A DNA stretch of 64,000 bases, from the NCBI GenBank assembly GCA_018992685.1, contig JACVGT010000021.1:62001-126000 (forward strand), written 5' to 3'. This DNA comes from Theionarchaea archaeon (GTDB taxonomy: Archaea; Methanobacteriota_B; Thermococci; Methanofastidiosales; SZ-28-30). Both the position numbers and the translations under genes were made by a program. How positions within the stretch are numbered: the first letter of the stretch is position 1; each line of letters begins with the position of its first letter. The notes below the pieces were generated by a model. The model worked only from the letters and a program-made list of their open reading frames with translations. It did no database searches and had not been told where the DNA came from. Shown in pieces: positions 48,711 through 58,432 of the stretch.

Positions 48711-48781
48711 GCGGCTGTAGTCTAGTGGTAGGACTCAAGCCCCCCAAGCTTGCGACGCGGGTTCGAATCCCGCCAGCCGCA
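48711..48781 (+). tRNA. tRNA-Gly (anticodon CCC) with C33
   Basis: Acceptor GCGGCTG/CAGCCGC, D arm GTCT...GGAC, anticodon arm CAAGC-CCCCCAA-GCTTG, T arm GCGGG-TTCGAAT-CCCGC and discriminator A. The seven-base loop gives anticodon CCC at 34-36, but position 33, almost always U, is C. Both stems pair fully, so this is not an obvious pseudogene. CCA is not encoded; no intron. Confidence 0.9.
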
Positions 48782-48859
48782 TTCCATGTATGTGTTCCTG
48801 GGGAATTGAAGGTAGAGCCTGTGCCTGTCCCAGGTTCGAGGACTCTGGACCGCAAACCT

Positions 48860-48868
48860 ATTTATAAG
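48860..48868 (+). promoter_or_regulatory. TATA box of DUF885 gene
   Basis: ATTTATAAG centred 22-23 bases before ATG 48886; leaderless. Confidence 0.5.
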
Positions 48869-48885
48869 CACCTCAAAAGAGCATC

Positions 48886-50523
48886 ATGAAGCAAGCATTT
48901 GACAGGCTCCAGAAAGAATTCATGGAAGTGTGCTTCTGCAGGCGTCCTCAGGAAGCGAGTTATCTTGGATTCACTGAGTATGATGCAAAAATGCCCTTGG
49001 GGAGTCTTGATCATCGTGTAAGAGAAATAAAGCAGGATAGAGAATTCCTGCAACGGTTTTGTGATATTAATGAAGAAAACCTGGACTTTGATCGAAGGCT
49101 TTCCCTGAAATTGGCTATTCATAAGCTGAAGATATGGTTATTTGTGGACGAGACTCTTCAGCATTATTTAATGGATCCCAATGCGTCAAATGAAATTTCC
49201 TCAGCCCTGAACAGTCTGTTCATACGGGAAGGGCCTGAGAAGTTCTATCCAATCCTGAAGAGACTAGAGCAGACTCCCCAGTACATTGAAGACTTCAAGA
49301 GCCGAATAGTTCACCCCACACGACTGTGGACAGAAATGGCTATAGAAGCTGCCGACGGGTTGCTTGAATTTCTGCCTCTGATCGTGGCTGCAGCCAGAGA
49401 TGAAGCACCGCACATTGCGGAGTCAATAGAAGATGCCGGAAAGACGGTGGAGAAGTCACTGCTGAGCTACATATCCTTCTTGCGTGGGATTCTCCCCCAG
49501 GCTGTCACTCCCTGGGTCATGGGAAAGGAGAATTTTGAGACACTCCTGAGACTCAGGAAAATACCTTATACAGGGGCCCAAATCCTGGATATGGGAAAAA
49601 AGTGGCTTAAAGATGAGACAGAGATTCTGACGGAACTTGCACGCACAATTGACGGTAAAAAATCTGTGGATGAAGTTGCTCGGGCAGTGAAATCGCAGCA
49701 CCCCCCCACCTTTGACGAGGTCCTGGAGTTGTACCGTACCTACATAGAAAAATCTAGGGGTTTCATCATTGCTAATGATATTGTAACCGTCCCTGAGAAT
49801 GAGGTCCTTGTAGTTCAGGAGACTCCATCCTACATCAGGTATCAGTTGCCTTTTGCTGCTTATATGGCGGCCCCCGCGGTAGGGAATCGGATTGGTCACT
49901 ACTGGGTTACTCCTCCCGAAGACGCGCAGGGGCTGGATGAGCACTCTGAACCTGCAATAGCCAACACCTCGGTCCATGAGGCATATCCAGGACATCATAT
50001 TCAGATTTTCTGTAGCAACAGCCATCCTCACCCATTGCGCTGGGCCTTCACTCCGTCTGACGTCTATGCCAAATACGTGTCCGAAGGCCCTGAATTGATT
50101 GAAGGATGGGCTCACTACTGTGAAGAATATATGCTGCAGAAAGGATTCAGTGCGACCCGTGAACACAGATTCATCAAGGCTCTGTGGGGAAGATTCAGGG
50201 CAATCCGAATAGTCGCAGATGTGCAGCTTTCAACAGGAGATATGACATTTGATGAAGCTGTCGCCTTCTTGCAGACAGAAGGGGGACTCCCTCTGTACGC
50301 AGCGAAAGCAGAAGTCAAGAGGTATACTCTTGGTCCTTCCTACCCCCTGTCCTACCTCCTGGGAAAGCACATGGTAGTAGACCTCAAGGCCAGGGTACAG
50401 CAGATGATGGGATCACAGTTCACAGACAAATTCTTTCATGATACCCTTGTCTATGAAGGGACCATGCCACTGGCTCTCATGGAGGAAGCATTTGTCCACA
50501 GATCACAAGAACACTCTCTCTAG
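48886..50523 (+). CDS. DUF885 family metallopeptidase-like protein
   Basis: 545 residues, largely helical, of the DUF885 family, related to zinc carboxypeptidase-like M2/M3/M32 clans. The zinc-site motif is HEAYPGHH near residue 364-371, with the downstream partner EGWAHYCEE. No signal peptide, so cytoplasmic; probably trims peptides, in keeping with the secreted protease elsewhere in the window. The specific substrate is unknown. Confidence 0.85.
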   Translation: MKQAFDRLQKEFMEVCFCRRPQEASYLGFTEYDAKMPLGSLDHRVREIKQDREFLQRFCDINEENLDFDRRLSLKLAIHKLKIWLFVDETLQHYLMDPNASNEISSALNSLFIREGPEKFYPILKRLEQTPQYIEDFKSRIVHPTRLWTEMAIEAADGLLEFLPLIVAAARDEAPHIAESIEDAGKTVEKSLLSYISFLRGILPQAVTPWVMGKENFETLLRLRKIPYTGAQILDMGKKWLKDETEILTELARTIDGKKSVDEVARAVKSQHPPTFDEVLELYRTYIEKSRGFIIANDIVTVPENEVLVVQETPSYIRYQLPFAAYMAAPAVGNRIGHYWVTPPEDAQGLDEHSEPAIANTSVHEAYPGHHIQIFCSNSHPHPLRWAFTPSDVYAKYVSEGPELIEGWAHYCEEYMLQKGFSATREHRFIKALWGRFRAIRIVADVQLSTGDMTFDEAVAFLQTEGGLPLYAAKAEVKRYTLGPSYPLSYLLGKHMVVDLKARVQQMMGSQFTDKFFHDTLVYEGTMPLALMEEAFVHRSQEHSL

Positions 50524-50601
50524 TACAATACTACGGTGAAATGAATACCTCTTCCATCAAGGACTACCGACAGCTTTACTCAAAAAAGAAGTGATAAAGA
50601 A

Positions 50602-51102
50602 CTACAGACTATCATAGACTGCTCTGAAAATGCTGTAACTCTCTTCTGAATACAGGACGAAGACCACGTCGAGAGGTTTAGGGTACGTGAGAACCTCCTC
50701 CAACATGACCTGTGCACATCGGTTCAGGGGAAAGCCTCCCACACCTGTGCCCAGTGCAGGAAAGGCTACTCTTTTGACTCCAAGGCTTTCTGCAAGCTTC
50801 AGAGCGTTTCTGGTTGCCTTTCGTATTACCTGTTCATTTGTTCTGAGATCCTGTCCCATCACTGCTGCATGAATCACGTAGCGTGCAGGCAGTGTGCCAG
50901 CACCTGTCTCCACAACATCTCCCACAGATATCGGTCCTTTTCTCACAGCTTCGTCCTCAATGTCCTGTCCCCCTCTCCTCTTCAGAGCTCCCGCAACTCC
51001 GGTCCCCATCCACAGGTGGTTATTTGCTGCATTAACCACAGCATCCACCTCAATACTGGAGATGTCTCCTTTTACGAGTCGGATCCTGTCTTTAATAGTC
51101 AT
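50602..51102 (-). CDS. Macro domain ADP-ribose-binding protein
   Basis: 166 residues, single macro domain. Key segments are [19 protein letters not shown], the loop [21 protein letters not shown] and the second loop [12 protein letters not shown]. Probably hydrolyses O-acetyl-ADP-ribose or ADP-ribosyl groups. The frame is open to 51144; ATG 51102 has AAAAGGA upstream and overlaps the dehydrogenase stop by 11 bases, so the two are cotranscribed. Confidence 0.9.
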   Translation of the reverse strand: MTIKDRIRLVKGDISSIEVDAVVNAANNHLWMGTGVAGALKRRGGQDIEDEAVRKGPISVGDVVETGAGTLPARYVIHAAVMGQDLRTNEQVIRKATRNALKLAESLGVKRVAFPALGTGVGGFPLNRCAQVMLEEVLTYPKPLDVVFVLYSEESYSIFRAVYDSL

Positions 51103-51931
51103 AGAATCCTTTTCCCGTTTTCCTCCCCAGGTACCCGGCTTCAACCATTTTCACCAGTAAAGGACATGGTCGGTACTTACTGTCCTTGTATCCTTCGTAC
51201 AGAACATTCATTACCGCCAGCACCACGTCCAGTCCGATGAGGTCAGCCAGCGTCAGAGGCCCCATAGGGTGGTTCATACCCAGTTTCATCACCGTATCGA
51301 TGGCCTCCCTGGATCCAATTCCCTCGTACAAACAGAAAATCGCCTCGTTAATCATGGGACATAATATTCTGTTGGAAATAAATCCTGGGAAATCGTTCGC
51401 TTCTACAGGGGTCTTTCCCAACTGTTGGGCCAGTTCGACAGTCCTTCTGGTAGTCTCATCAGAGGTGGGCAGTGCCCTGATGATCTCCACCAGCTTCATC
51501 AAGGGAACGGGGTTCATGAAGTGCATACCAATGACTTTATCCGGCCTGGAGGTTGTAGCGGCCAGCTCCGTAACTGGCAAGCTGGACGTGTTGGTGGCCA
51601 GAATACTATCGGGGGAGACAATGGCATCCAGTTCCCTGAATATATCCTTCTTGAGGTTTAAATTCTCTGTGGCAGCTTCAATGACAAATTCTGCCCCTTT
51701 GATATCCTGTAGGTCCAGAGTACCCCGTATCCTGGACAGAATATCTTTCATGTCTGTATCCGAGATCTTCTCTTTTTCGACGAATTTAGAGAGGCTCTTC
51801 TGAATGATAGAGAGTCCTCTGTCAATAAACTGCTGTTCAATATCACGCATAACAACATCATGTCCTGCCGTGGCACACACTTGGGTAATCCCATTCCCCA
51901 TGGTGCCAGCACCAATAACAGCGATCTTCAT
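51092..51931 (-). CDS. 3-hydroxyacyl-CoA (3-hydroxybutyryl-CoA) dehydrogenase
   Basis: 279 residues, the short stand-alone form without a crotonase domain. NAD-binding [13 protein letters not shown] at the start; catalytic GMHFMNPVP (His) and [14 protein letters not shown]-terminal helical domain with [10 protein letters not shown] and [18 protein letters not shown]. Oxidises (S)-3-hydroxyacyl-CoA with NAD. The frame extends to 52123, but ATG 51931 has AGGTGAG as SD and starts the Rossmann fold. A TATA-like CTTTTAAGG lies about 35 bases upstream. Confidence 0.93.
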   Translation of the reverse strand: MKIAVIGAGTMGNGITQVCATAGHDVVMRDIEQQFIDRGLSIIQKSLSKFVEKEKISDTDMKDILSRIRGTLDLQDIKGAEFVIEAATENLNLKKDIFRELDAIVSPDSILATNTSSLPVTELAATTSRPDKVIGMHFMNPVPLMKLVEIIRALPTSDETTRRTVELAQQLGKTPVEANDFPGFISNRILCPMINEAIFCLYEGIGSREAIDTVMKLGMNHPMGPLTLADLIGLDVVLAVMNVLYEGYKDSKYRPCPLLVKMVEAGYLGRKTGKGFYDY

Positions 51932-52237
51932 GTACTCACCTGACCTCTCTTTTTCCATTGCCTTAAAAGGGTTTACCATCTTTCTATTACATATCACATA
52001 TCTTGCATGGACTGTATATTCCCGGTCAAAAAACAGAATGTAGATCAGTATTAGTATTTTCATCTTTTTCATATTCACTATACCGATACACATTTTCGAC
52101 TCATTTTTCCTTTTTTCTCTCAATTCTCGTAATCTTTTACATATTTGTCATGAATTTCATTATTTGCTTAAAGAATTGCGATTTCATCGAAAACCAACTT
52201 GAGATGTCACGATTTTCCCAAAAAATCTATCGCAAAG
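51932..52237. other. Divergent intergenic region
   Basis: About 300 A/T-rich bases between the dehydrogenase (left) and the prenyl-synthase-like gene (right). Apart from the two promoters at its ends I see no gene, repeat or stable hairpin; frames here translate to low-complexity Phe/Ile/Ser. Confidence 0.4.
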
Positions 52238-52246
52238 CTTAAGTAT
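52238..52246 (+). promoter_or_regulatory. TATA box of prenyl-synthase-like gene
   Basis: CTTAAGTAT centred about 26 bases before ATG 52268. Confidence 0.5.
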
Positions 52247-52267
52247 GTGTAATGATATTACGGGTAT

Positions 52268-53419
52268 ATGGGAAGAATTATGGGAACCCTGACAAGAGAT
52301 ATTGGCATGCTCTGCTGGATGGCATGGAGCACGACCTGCCCATCACTCAGATTTTCGGTGTCTTCTTCACTTGCCCATATCGCCCATGTTGCATGCAGGA
52401 CCCGACTGGAAACCCTTCCTGCGCATTGCCTTCCCTATCACGAACTTCTGGGAGAATCCTACTTGAAAGAAAAGCACTGGGTGTATGCCATCCTCATGGC
52501 TGTCATGGAATCCCTCCCCGTACTGTACGGGAGACGCACACAGGATGAGATTCTTCATTCTGTCCTGGGGAAGACCTACCTGGGAGCAAGCTCAAAACTG
52601 CTGGATAACCTCAACGACGAGATCCACACTGTCGATCAGGCTCTCAGTTCACTGCAGAACTACCTTGCAGCCCTGACGTGTGGACACTATCAGGTGAACG
52701 AAGATTCCAAAGTCTCAAGAGCTGAATCTTCTGCATGCGAAATGGCTTCCTGGATATATACCACCTTGAATGATGATTCCCCTGCATTCACCTGGTATGT
52801 TGAAGATTGTAGGAAGTTGGTGAATGGTCAGGTAGCCTCACTGAACCACAAGAGGACAACATGGCCATCACTTGCTGAGTATGTCGGTGCCATTGCAGAA
52901 AAGAGCATTGGGGATGTATGGATTGATATTGATCTGTGTCAGGTAGACGAGGTGGATTCAGATACACACCTTCTCAAGAAGAGCAATGAGTACATTTTCA
53001 AGTCCAGTCTTCTCTATGATGATGTTCAGGATCTCACAGACGATATTGAGACCACTTCCATAAATTCCGTGCTGCTCTTGGCTCTGGAGAGAAAAATAAT
53101 CTCAGAAGCAGATCTTGAGAACCTGCAACCGGCTCAGCTGAAGGTGTTGCTTCAGGAAGCTGGCATCGTAGACGATATTATTCACCTGGCTGACGCCTTC
53201 TTTTTGAAAGGCATTTATGCCTTCCAGGACATAGAGACCACAGAGGTAGACAAGAAAGGGTTGCTCTACAGCTTCCAGCTCGTGCGGCTTTTCAATTTTA
53301 GAAAGCTGCTTTTAGCACAGAGGGATAGAAAGACACTCAAAAAGGTCATGGCATCCTTCTCAGATCTCCAATCACTGCGAGACACCATACCTGAAGAAAT
53401 TGGGGCTCTCGTCTGGTGA
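52268..53419 (+). CDS. Uncharacterised protein, possible isoprenoid-synthase fold
   Basis: 383 residues, all-helical. No family recognised with certainty. At 250-260 the segment YDDVQDLTDDI matches the second Asp-rich motif of trans-prenyl diphosphate synthases (DDxxD followed by D), and LLDNLNDEI at 111-119 lies where the first motif would be but is degenerate. The following gene, five bases on, is a UbiA prenyltransferase, which supports a role in isoprenoid chemistry. Start fixed by a TATA box 26 bases upstream. Could also be a helical protein with a chance motif. Confidence 0.55.
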   Translation: MGRIMGTLTRDIGMLCWMAWSTTCPSLRFSVSSSLAHIAHVACRTRLETLPAHCLPYHELLGESYLKEKHWVYAILMAVMESLPVLYGRRTQDEILHSVLGKTYLGASSKLLDNLNDEIHTVDQALSSLQNYLAALTCGHYQVNEDSKVSRAESSACEMASWIYTTLNDDSPAFTWYVEDCRKLVNGQVASLNHKRTTWPSLAEYVGAIAEKSIGDVWIDIDLCQVDEVDSDTHLLKKSNEYIFKSSLLYDDVQDLTDDIETTSINSVLLLALERKIISEADLENLQPAQLKVLLQEAGIVDDIIHLADAFFLKGIYAFQDIETTEVDKKGLLYSFQLVRLFNFRKLLLAQRDRKTLKKVMASFSDLQSLRDTIPEEIGALVW

Positions 53420-53423
53420 TAGA

Positions 53424-54317
53424 ATGGTTAACCCATGGGTGAGAGCAATCCGGCTGCAATACTACCCCACGACGGGGCTGATCCTGCTGGTGGCCCTATC
53501 TGTATCCGCTTTTGAAGGCATTGTCTTCATGACCGGCATTGTGTGGATAGTGGCAGGGAATGTACTCCTCCATTGTGCATGCAGTCTGATCAATGAATAC
53601 CGGGATTTCAAAACTGGGGCAGACCTCGTGGAGTATCCTCAGAGCGGGTGGTCAGCAACAGGAGGGAGTGGTGTCCTAAAGGAGCAACTACTTCTGCCCA
53701 GGCAGGCTCTGCGTGTATCTGCCATCCTGTTCTTGGCATCCTGGGCTATCTGGCTGGTCCTGGGTTACAAGACCGATTACTGGGTTGTCTTCTTGATGAG
53801 TGGAGCCCTCTTGATGACATACTTGTATTCGGCAGCTGTATCTGTGGGAGGATTTTACTACTACAGAGATGTTGCAATGAGCCTGGGGAGCGTCCCTCTG
53901 GTAGTGGTATCAGTGGTGAAGGTCTTGACTGCAGGGTACTCTCTGGTTGCTCTTGCTACAGGAATTATTATGGGAATACTGATTCTTATTTACCTCCTAT
54001 ACCATGGGATTGTGGATCTAAATGCAGATTCTATGAGTGGAAAACTGCGGATCAGCAGGGTACTGGGACCGGAAAAGACACGTATGGTCGCGAAGGTGCT
54101 TTTCTTTTCCACGGTTCTGGGAGTCACGGGATTGGCGTACAAGGGGGTTCTCCCTCAATTCAGTATGTTGATAGTTACGCTACTCCCTCCTGCCATTGTC
54201 GTCATGTGGAACGAGAAGAGGCAGCCCCCCATGAAGACCTACAACCAGGTTATCTTACTGCTAGGAGCAGCTGCAGTATTTCTCTGCAGTGGGTTCTGGG
54301 TGCATCTTGTATTGTAG
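53424..54317 (+). CDS. UbiA family prenyltransferase
   Basis: 297 residues, about eight to nine membrane helices. The two Asp-rich Mg-prenyl-diphosphate motifs are NEYRDFKTGAD (first) and DLNADSMSGK (second). Closest in pattern to MenA-like enzymes that prenylate quinone or other acceptors; the acceptor is unknown. ATG 53424 follows GGTGAT and lies five bases after the upstream gene, so they form a pair. Confidence 0.88.
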   Translation: MVNPWVRAIRLQYYPTTGLILLVALSVSAFEGIVFMTGIVWIVAGNVLLHCACSLINEYRDFKTGADLVEYPQSGWSATGGSGVLKEQLLLPRQALRVSAILFLASWAIWLVLGYKTDYWVVFLMSGALLMTYLYSAAVSVGGFYYYRDVAMSLGSVPLVVVSVVKVLTAGYSLVALATGIIMGILILIYLLYHGIVDLNADSMSGKLRISRVLGPEKTRMVAKVLFFSTVLGVTGLAYKGVLPQFSMLIVTLLPPAIVVMWNEKRQPPMKTYNQVILLLGAAAVFLCSGFWVHLVL

Positions 54318-54343
54318 AAGAGGGTGATACTCCCACAGGCAGG

Positions 54344-54351
54344 TTTATAAG
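54344..54351 (+). promoter_or_regulatory. TATA box of SpoIIM-like gene
   Basis: TTTATAAG centred about 26 bases before ATG 54373. Confidence 0.5.
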
Positions 54352-54372
54352 ATGTGATTTGCCAGTTCTTTT

Positions 54373-55209
54373 ATGAAACGCCGGATCAACTGGATGCGGG
54401 TCATAAGTATTACTGGATTGGCCCTGGCTTTCCTGGGCATCCAGATCATTTTCACAAGCTATACACTGTTTGATACGAATTTTGATCATGTGATCTCCAT
54501 GCTCATAAGGAGAGGCGCCATTGAAACTGTGGTGGCCCTGCTGTTGTTTGTGGTAGTTGCCAAGAATACGACCCTGCATGACATCAAAGTTATCCTGCAC
54601 AGTCTGAGAGTATATGTTGTACTGGCAAGTCTATTTCTGTTGCTTGGATTCGTTGCGGGTATTTTCCTGCAGGAGGCTTTCAAGGGACTTGCCCAAACTA
54701 TTTTTGAAGAATTGGCCAGGGAAGCTGAAAAAATCCAATCCATTCCATCCCACTATCAGGTTCTTGTAATTTTTGGAAACAATTCCCGTGTTACAGCACT
54801 CTCTGGTATCGTTTCTGGAATTATAGCCCCTTTTTTCCTTGTTGGAGTCCTGGTCCCGCCAGTGGTCATGGGGATGAACGGATTCATACTGGGGTTTGCC
54901 CCCGGTCTTGTGGGGATGAGCTGGTCTGATTTTATGATAGCCATTGCCCCCCACGGGATATTTGAAATTCCTGCCCTGGTTCTGTCTGCGGCTGTCGGAT
55001 TGAAGTTTGCCATCTCAGTACTCCAAGCCTGCATTGGGTATCTGTTTCCTCCACCAGGTGTCAAGGCGATGGAGGCCTTCCTAGACAGGATCAGACCTGG
55101 ATGGTATTCACTGAAGCTCTTTGCCTTGATCATTCCCCTTCTCGTGGTGGCTGCATTCGTCGAAGCTTACGTCACCCCGCAGATCATGGAGCTTTTTGGC
55201 ATCTTGTAA
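54373..55209 (+). CDS. Stage II sporulation protein M-like (DUF95) membrane protein
   Basis: 278 residues with about six helices. The family signature is in the C-terminal half: GIVSGIIAPFFLVG, GMNGFILGFAPG and APHGIFEIPALVLSAAVGLK. Archaeal SpoIIM-like proteins have no proven function; in bacteria the family recruits cell-wall hydrolases. Its own TATA box makes it a separate unit from the prenyltransferase. Confidence 0.83.
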   Translation: MKRRINWMRVISITGLALAFLGIQIIFTSYTLFDTNFDHVISMLIRRGAIETVVALLLFVVVAKNTTLHDIKVILHSLRVYVVLASLFLLLGFVAGIFLQEAFKGLAQTIFEELAREAEKIQSIPSHYQVLVIFGNNSRVTALSGIVSGIIAPFFLVGVLVPPVVMGMNGFILGFAPGLVGMSWSDFMIAIAPHGIFEIPALVLSAAVGLKFAISVLQACIGYLFPPPGVKAMEAFLDRIRPGWYSLKLFALIIPLLVVAAFVEAYVTPQIMELFGIL

Positions 55210-55275
55210 TCGAGGGTACACCTGAACTGAGTAATGGCTGAAAAGGGTACGTGGGAATCCTGAAAATCCTAAACC

Positions 55276-55283
55276 CTTATAAC
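55276..55283 (+). promoter_or_regulatory. TATA box of coiled-coil membrane protein gene
   Basis: CTTATAAC centred 27 bases before ATG 55306. Confidence 0.5.
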
Positions 55284-55305
55284 TTCTGGTGCTGTGCTGT
55301 AGACA

Positions 55306-56724
55306 ATGCAGAAGAAACGCAGTGATGGCAACTTAGCAATTCTGACCTCCATTATCGTCCCAACAGCCATCATGATATACCGGAATGACAGCATGAGCCT
55401 TTTTGAATTCCGCGTTCTAATGGGGGGGTTTTTGATCCCTATTTTTGGAGAATTCCTTCTCTTCCAGAAAAAGAAAAGTTCTGCCTTGAAGTGGATCTTG
55501 TTTTCCCACACGTCTCTGTTCATTCTTGCAGTAATTGCTCTCTCCTTTCACAAGAAGGAGCACCTGTTCTTTGGACTGTTCTCTGCAGGGATACTGATCA
55601 TTCTCCTCTCCAATGCAGTAATAGATAATCTCTCTTTCACTGCCCGGGTCATGAGGCTATTTACGGGAGGCATTGCGTTCTGGGTTGTAGTTTCATATTT
55701 TCCTCTAAACATTGTGCTTTCAGTGATATTTGGAGCCGTAGCATTCTTTCTGTGTTACATTTTCTTTGAGATTCCTGTGAAGATCACTCCCACGCAACCT
55801 CCCAAGTCAGTCGAACAGAGTGTACCACCTCGCGAGCTTGTGCTCATGTCCCCAGCGGCGCAATTTTTCCGTAAGCGGGATTTTTCCCGGCTGACAAGCG
55901 AAGTTAATACACTCATTGAGGTGACGGATTGCTCACCATATGCAGAGCGGACTATCAGAGAAGAAGCTCTCACCTATATTCTCCAGCTCTATTCGCGAAA
56001 AGCAGAGTCTTTTGAGCAGTGTGTTGCGCAGCCTGACCTGCAGGAATTTCATGATAAAGTTGATCACTGCAGGAGGCTTCTGGCAAAGATGCAGCAGGCA
56101 GAGACGGGGTGGAACAACCTCAGGGCAGACCTGTCCTTTCTGAAGAAACATGTCAAGGAAGCCACTTCGCAGCAGATCCAAGAGATTCTTTCTCAAATCT
56201 CTAACTTCAAAGAGGAATATGGCAATCATGTGCCTGAAAAAGATATGGCTGCTCTTTCCAAAGAGGTTGCTGCTACTTCGCAGTATATTGCACACTACGA
56301 TGTCATTAGAGAAGAATGGGGCAACTTGGCAAAGGAGGTATCTCGGCTCATGAGACGACTTGAAGTTGCTCAACCGTCTGAATGCCAGACATTGAGGGAC
56401 CGGTTCACGGAGAATGTGGGCCTCTTTCAAAGATGCATTCCTCTGGAGAAGATTGAGGAAATGCGCCAGAAGATTACGTACTGTCACTCTCTTTCACAAC
56501 TGATGGAAGAATGGAAAACCCTCAAGGCATCCCTGAATAGTGTCTTGAGTGCAACCCAGGATTCCGGACAGGAAATTGCGGAGCTTGAACGGCTTTTCCT
56601 TTCTAAAACGGATGAATTTGCATCTATAGTGCCCCCTGATGAAATATCATGGATGAAAGTTCGACTTAGGCTGGCACGTCTCAGCCATGAGAGATCTGGA
56701 CAGAAAGGTCAAGACGCGGGCTGA
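55306..56724 (+). CDS. Membrane-anchored coiled-coil protein, unknown function
   Basis: 472 residues, no family recognised. Four to six hydrophobic segments in the first 150 residues (among them VLMGGFLIPIFGEFLLF, TSLFILAVIALSF, IALWVV-like stretch, IVLSVIFGAVAFFLCYIFF), then about 320 residues that are helical and heptad-rich with repeated W/L-containing units (AETGWNNLRADLSFLKKHV, IREEWGNLAKEVSRLM, LMEEWKTLKASLNSVL), suggesting three or more tandem coiled-coil repeats of about 90 residues. It lies 21 bases before the first glycosyltransferase and may organise that machinery at the membrane; this is inference. Confidence 0.65.
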   Translation: MQKKRSDGNLAILTSIIVPTAIMIYRNDSMSLFEFRVLMGGFLIPIFGEFLLFQKKKSSALKWILFSHTSLFILAVIALSFHKKEHLFFGLFSAGILIILLSNAVIDNLSFTARVMRLFTGGIAFWVVVSYFPLNIVLSVIFGAVAFFLCYIFFEIPVKITPTQPPKSVEQSVPPRELVLMSPAAQFFRKRDFSRLTSEVNTLIEVTDCSPYAERTIREEALTYILQLYSRKAESFEQCVAQPDLQEFHDKVDHCRRLLAKMQQAETGWNNLRADLSFLKKHVKEATSQQIQEILSQISNFKEEYGNHVPEKDMAALSKEVAATSQYIAHYDVIREEWGNLAKEVSRLMRRLEVAQPSECQTLRDRFTENVGLFQRCIPLEKIEEMRQKITYCHSLSQLMEEWKTLKASLNSVLSATQDSGQEIAELERLFLSKTDEFASIVPPDEISWMKVRLRLARLSHERSGQKGQDAG

Positions 56725-56745
56725 TTGAACAAATGGAGAGTAAGC

Positions 56746-57432
56746 ATGAAGGTTTCACTGGTATTTCCGACCCGAAATGAAAAACTTACCATAGGAGGCT
56801 GCATAAATAAGGCCAGGGAGGCTCTCCGTCAGAATTCATTCGATGTAGAGGTTATCGTCTGTGATAGTTCTGTGGACGCTACTCCACAGATTGCTCTGGA
56901 TCTGGGAGCCGATGTCATTTCTTGCACCACACTGGGGTACGGTCGTGCGTGTCGAACAGGACTTCACCATTCCTCAGGGAATGTTATCGTGATATGTGAT
57001 GCAGATGGGACTTATCCCTTGGAAATACTAGAAGAATTCATCGAACCAGCGATTTCGGGTGAAGCAGATCTCGTGATTGGGAATCGATTTACCAGCATCA
57101 TGGAAAAGGGTGCCATGCCATGGCACCACAAATATGTGGGTAATCCCTTTCTCACCGGTGTACTGAATCTCCTTTTTGGGATGGATATTAAAGATGCACA
57201 CTGCGGGATGAGGGCAGTAACCCGGAAAGCGTATCAGAACATGCATATGAAGTGCGATGGCATGGAATTCGCATCAGAAATGCTTGTTGAAGCCAAGAGG
57301 TGTGGCCTCACCATCAGACAAGTTCCCATACCCTACTTTTCAAGGAGATCTCCTTCTCATCTTAATTCATTTTCAGACGGATGGAGGCATTTTTGGTTCC
57401 TGGTTTCACGCTGGATCAGATCTCATCTGTAG
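56746..57432 (+). CDS. Glycosyltransferase family 2 (dolichyl-phosphate sugar synthase-like)
   Basis: 228 residues, soluble GT-A fold. VSLVFPTRNE at the start, VIVCDSSVD, CDADGTYP (DxD metal motif) and NPFLTGVLNLLFGMDIKDAHCGMRAV, a pattern of DPM synthase-like enzymes. Probably transfers a sugar from a nucleotide to a lipid phosphate. ATG 56746 has GGAGAG five bases upstream; TTG 56725 is less likely. Confidence 0.87.
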   Translation: MKVSLVFPTRNEKLTIGGCINKAREALRQNSFDVEVIVCDSSVDATPQIALDLGADVISCTTLGYGRACRTGLHHSSGNVIVICDADGTYPLEILEEFIEPAISGEADLVIGNRFTSIMEKGAMPWHHKYVGNPFLTGVLNLLFGMDIKDAHCGMRAVTRKAYQNMHMKCDGMEFASEMLVEAKRCGLTIRQVPIPYFSRRSPSHLNSFSDGWRHFWFLVSRWIRSHL

Positions 57433-57550
57433 CTGTTTCAGAGAATGCCCGGGGAATGCGAGGGTTTATATAGAACGATTCGATGAGTACGTATAGATCG
57501 GAAACCATTTCCGGAAAAAGAAATGAGAAAACAGCTGAGGAGAGTTCAGT

Positions 57551-58432
57551 ATGGAAACGCTCTCTATAATTATCCCGACACTGGATGAAGAGGAAGCCAT
57601 TGGACTGGTTCTGGACGAATGCCTGTCAGTACTGGAGACTCTGCCCTTTGAATCAGAGGTAATTGTGGTGGATGGGAATTCTTGTGATAAGACAGCAGAA
57701 ATTGCCAGAGAAAGGGGAGCCAGAGTGATAACGGAAAAGCGAAGAGGGAAGGGCACTGCCATAATGACTGCATTCAGAAGAACAAGTTCCGAGTATGTAA
57801 TTATGATGGATGGGGATTTCTCCTATGATCCACGGGATATACCCAGAATGCTGGCCCCATTACGTAACAATGAAGCCGACTGCGTACTGGGGAAGAGAAA
57901 TCCTGCAGAAGGCTCCATGGCCAGGGTCAACAATGTGGGTAACCGGATCATCAGTGGACTCGTCCGGATGTTGTACAACATTCCTGTTTGTGATGTGTGC
58001 ACAGGGTTTTGGGCACTCAAGAAAGATGTGGTGGCGATTTTGAAGAATAGTGATGCAGGGGGATTTGACCTGGAGGCCACCATGTTGATAAGAACGTTCC
58101 ACGGAGGATACCACGTTGCAGAAGTACCTGTGGGGTACAGGCAGAGGAAAGGGACTGCAAAGTTGCGTCCTCTGCGAAGTGGGATTACTATTGTAGCTAC
58201 TGTAGTAAGGATGTTGCGAGACTACAATCCACTCCTTCTGTTCGGGGGAATCAGCTTGCTGAGCTTTCTTATTGGGGGGTTTCTAGGGGTTAATGTGATA
58301 TCCATGTTTCAGAAATATGGAGAAATCATGATCGGAAGGGCTTTGTTGACAGTGCTTTTCATTCTGATCGGTGTCCAGAGTTTGTTTTTCGGGCTACTCT
58401 CTGATATGATTCTGAGAAGGGATATGAGATGA
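57551..58432 (+). CDS. Glycosyltransferase family 2 with C-terminal membrane helices
   Basis: 293 residues. N-terminal GT-A domain: LSIIIPTLDEEEAIG, VVDGNSCDKTAEIA, MDGDFSYDP (DxD), VCDVCTGFWALKK; then two membrane helices (LLLFGGISLLSFLIGGFLG and LLTVLFILIGVQSLFFGLLS). Like archaeal dolichol-phosphate glucose/mannose synthases that make lipid-linked sugars for N-glycans. SD GGAGAG upstream. Overlaps the next gene by four bases. Confidence 0.88.
   Translation: METLSIIIPTLDEEEAIGLVLDECLSVLETLPFESEVIVVDGNSCDKTAEIARERGARVITEKRRGKGTAIMTAFRRTSSEYVIMMDGDFSYDPRDIPRMLAPLRNNEADCVLGKRNPAEGSMARVNNVGNRIISGLVRMLYNIPVCDVCTGFWALKKDVVAILKNSDAGGFDLEATMLIRTFHGGYHVAEVPVGYRQRKGTAKLRPLRSGITIVATVVRMLRDYNPLLLFGGISLLSFLIGGFLGVNVISMFQKYGEIMIGRALLTVLFILIGVQSLFFGLLSDMILRRDMR

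Noticed and set aside
52003..52242. 79-codon frame in the divergent intergenic region
   Set aside because: A/T-driven low-complexity product lying over two promoters.
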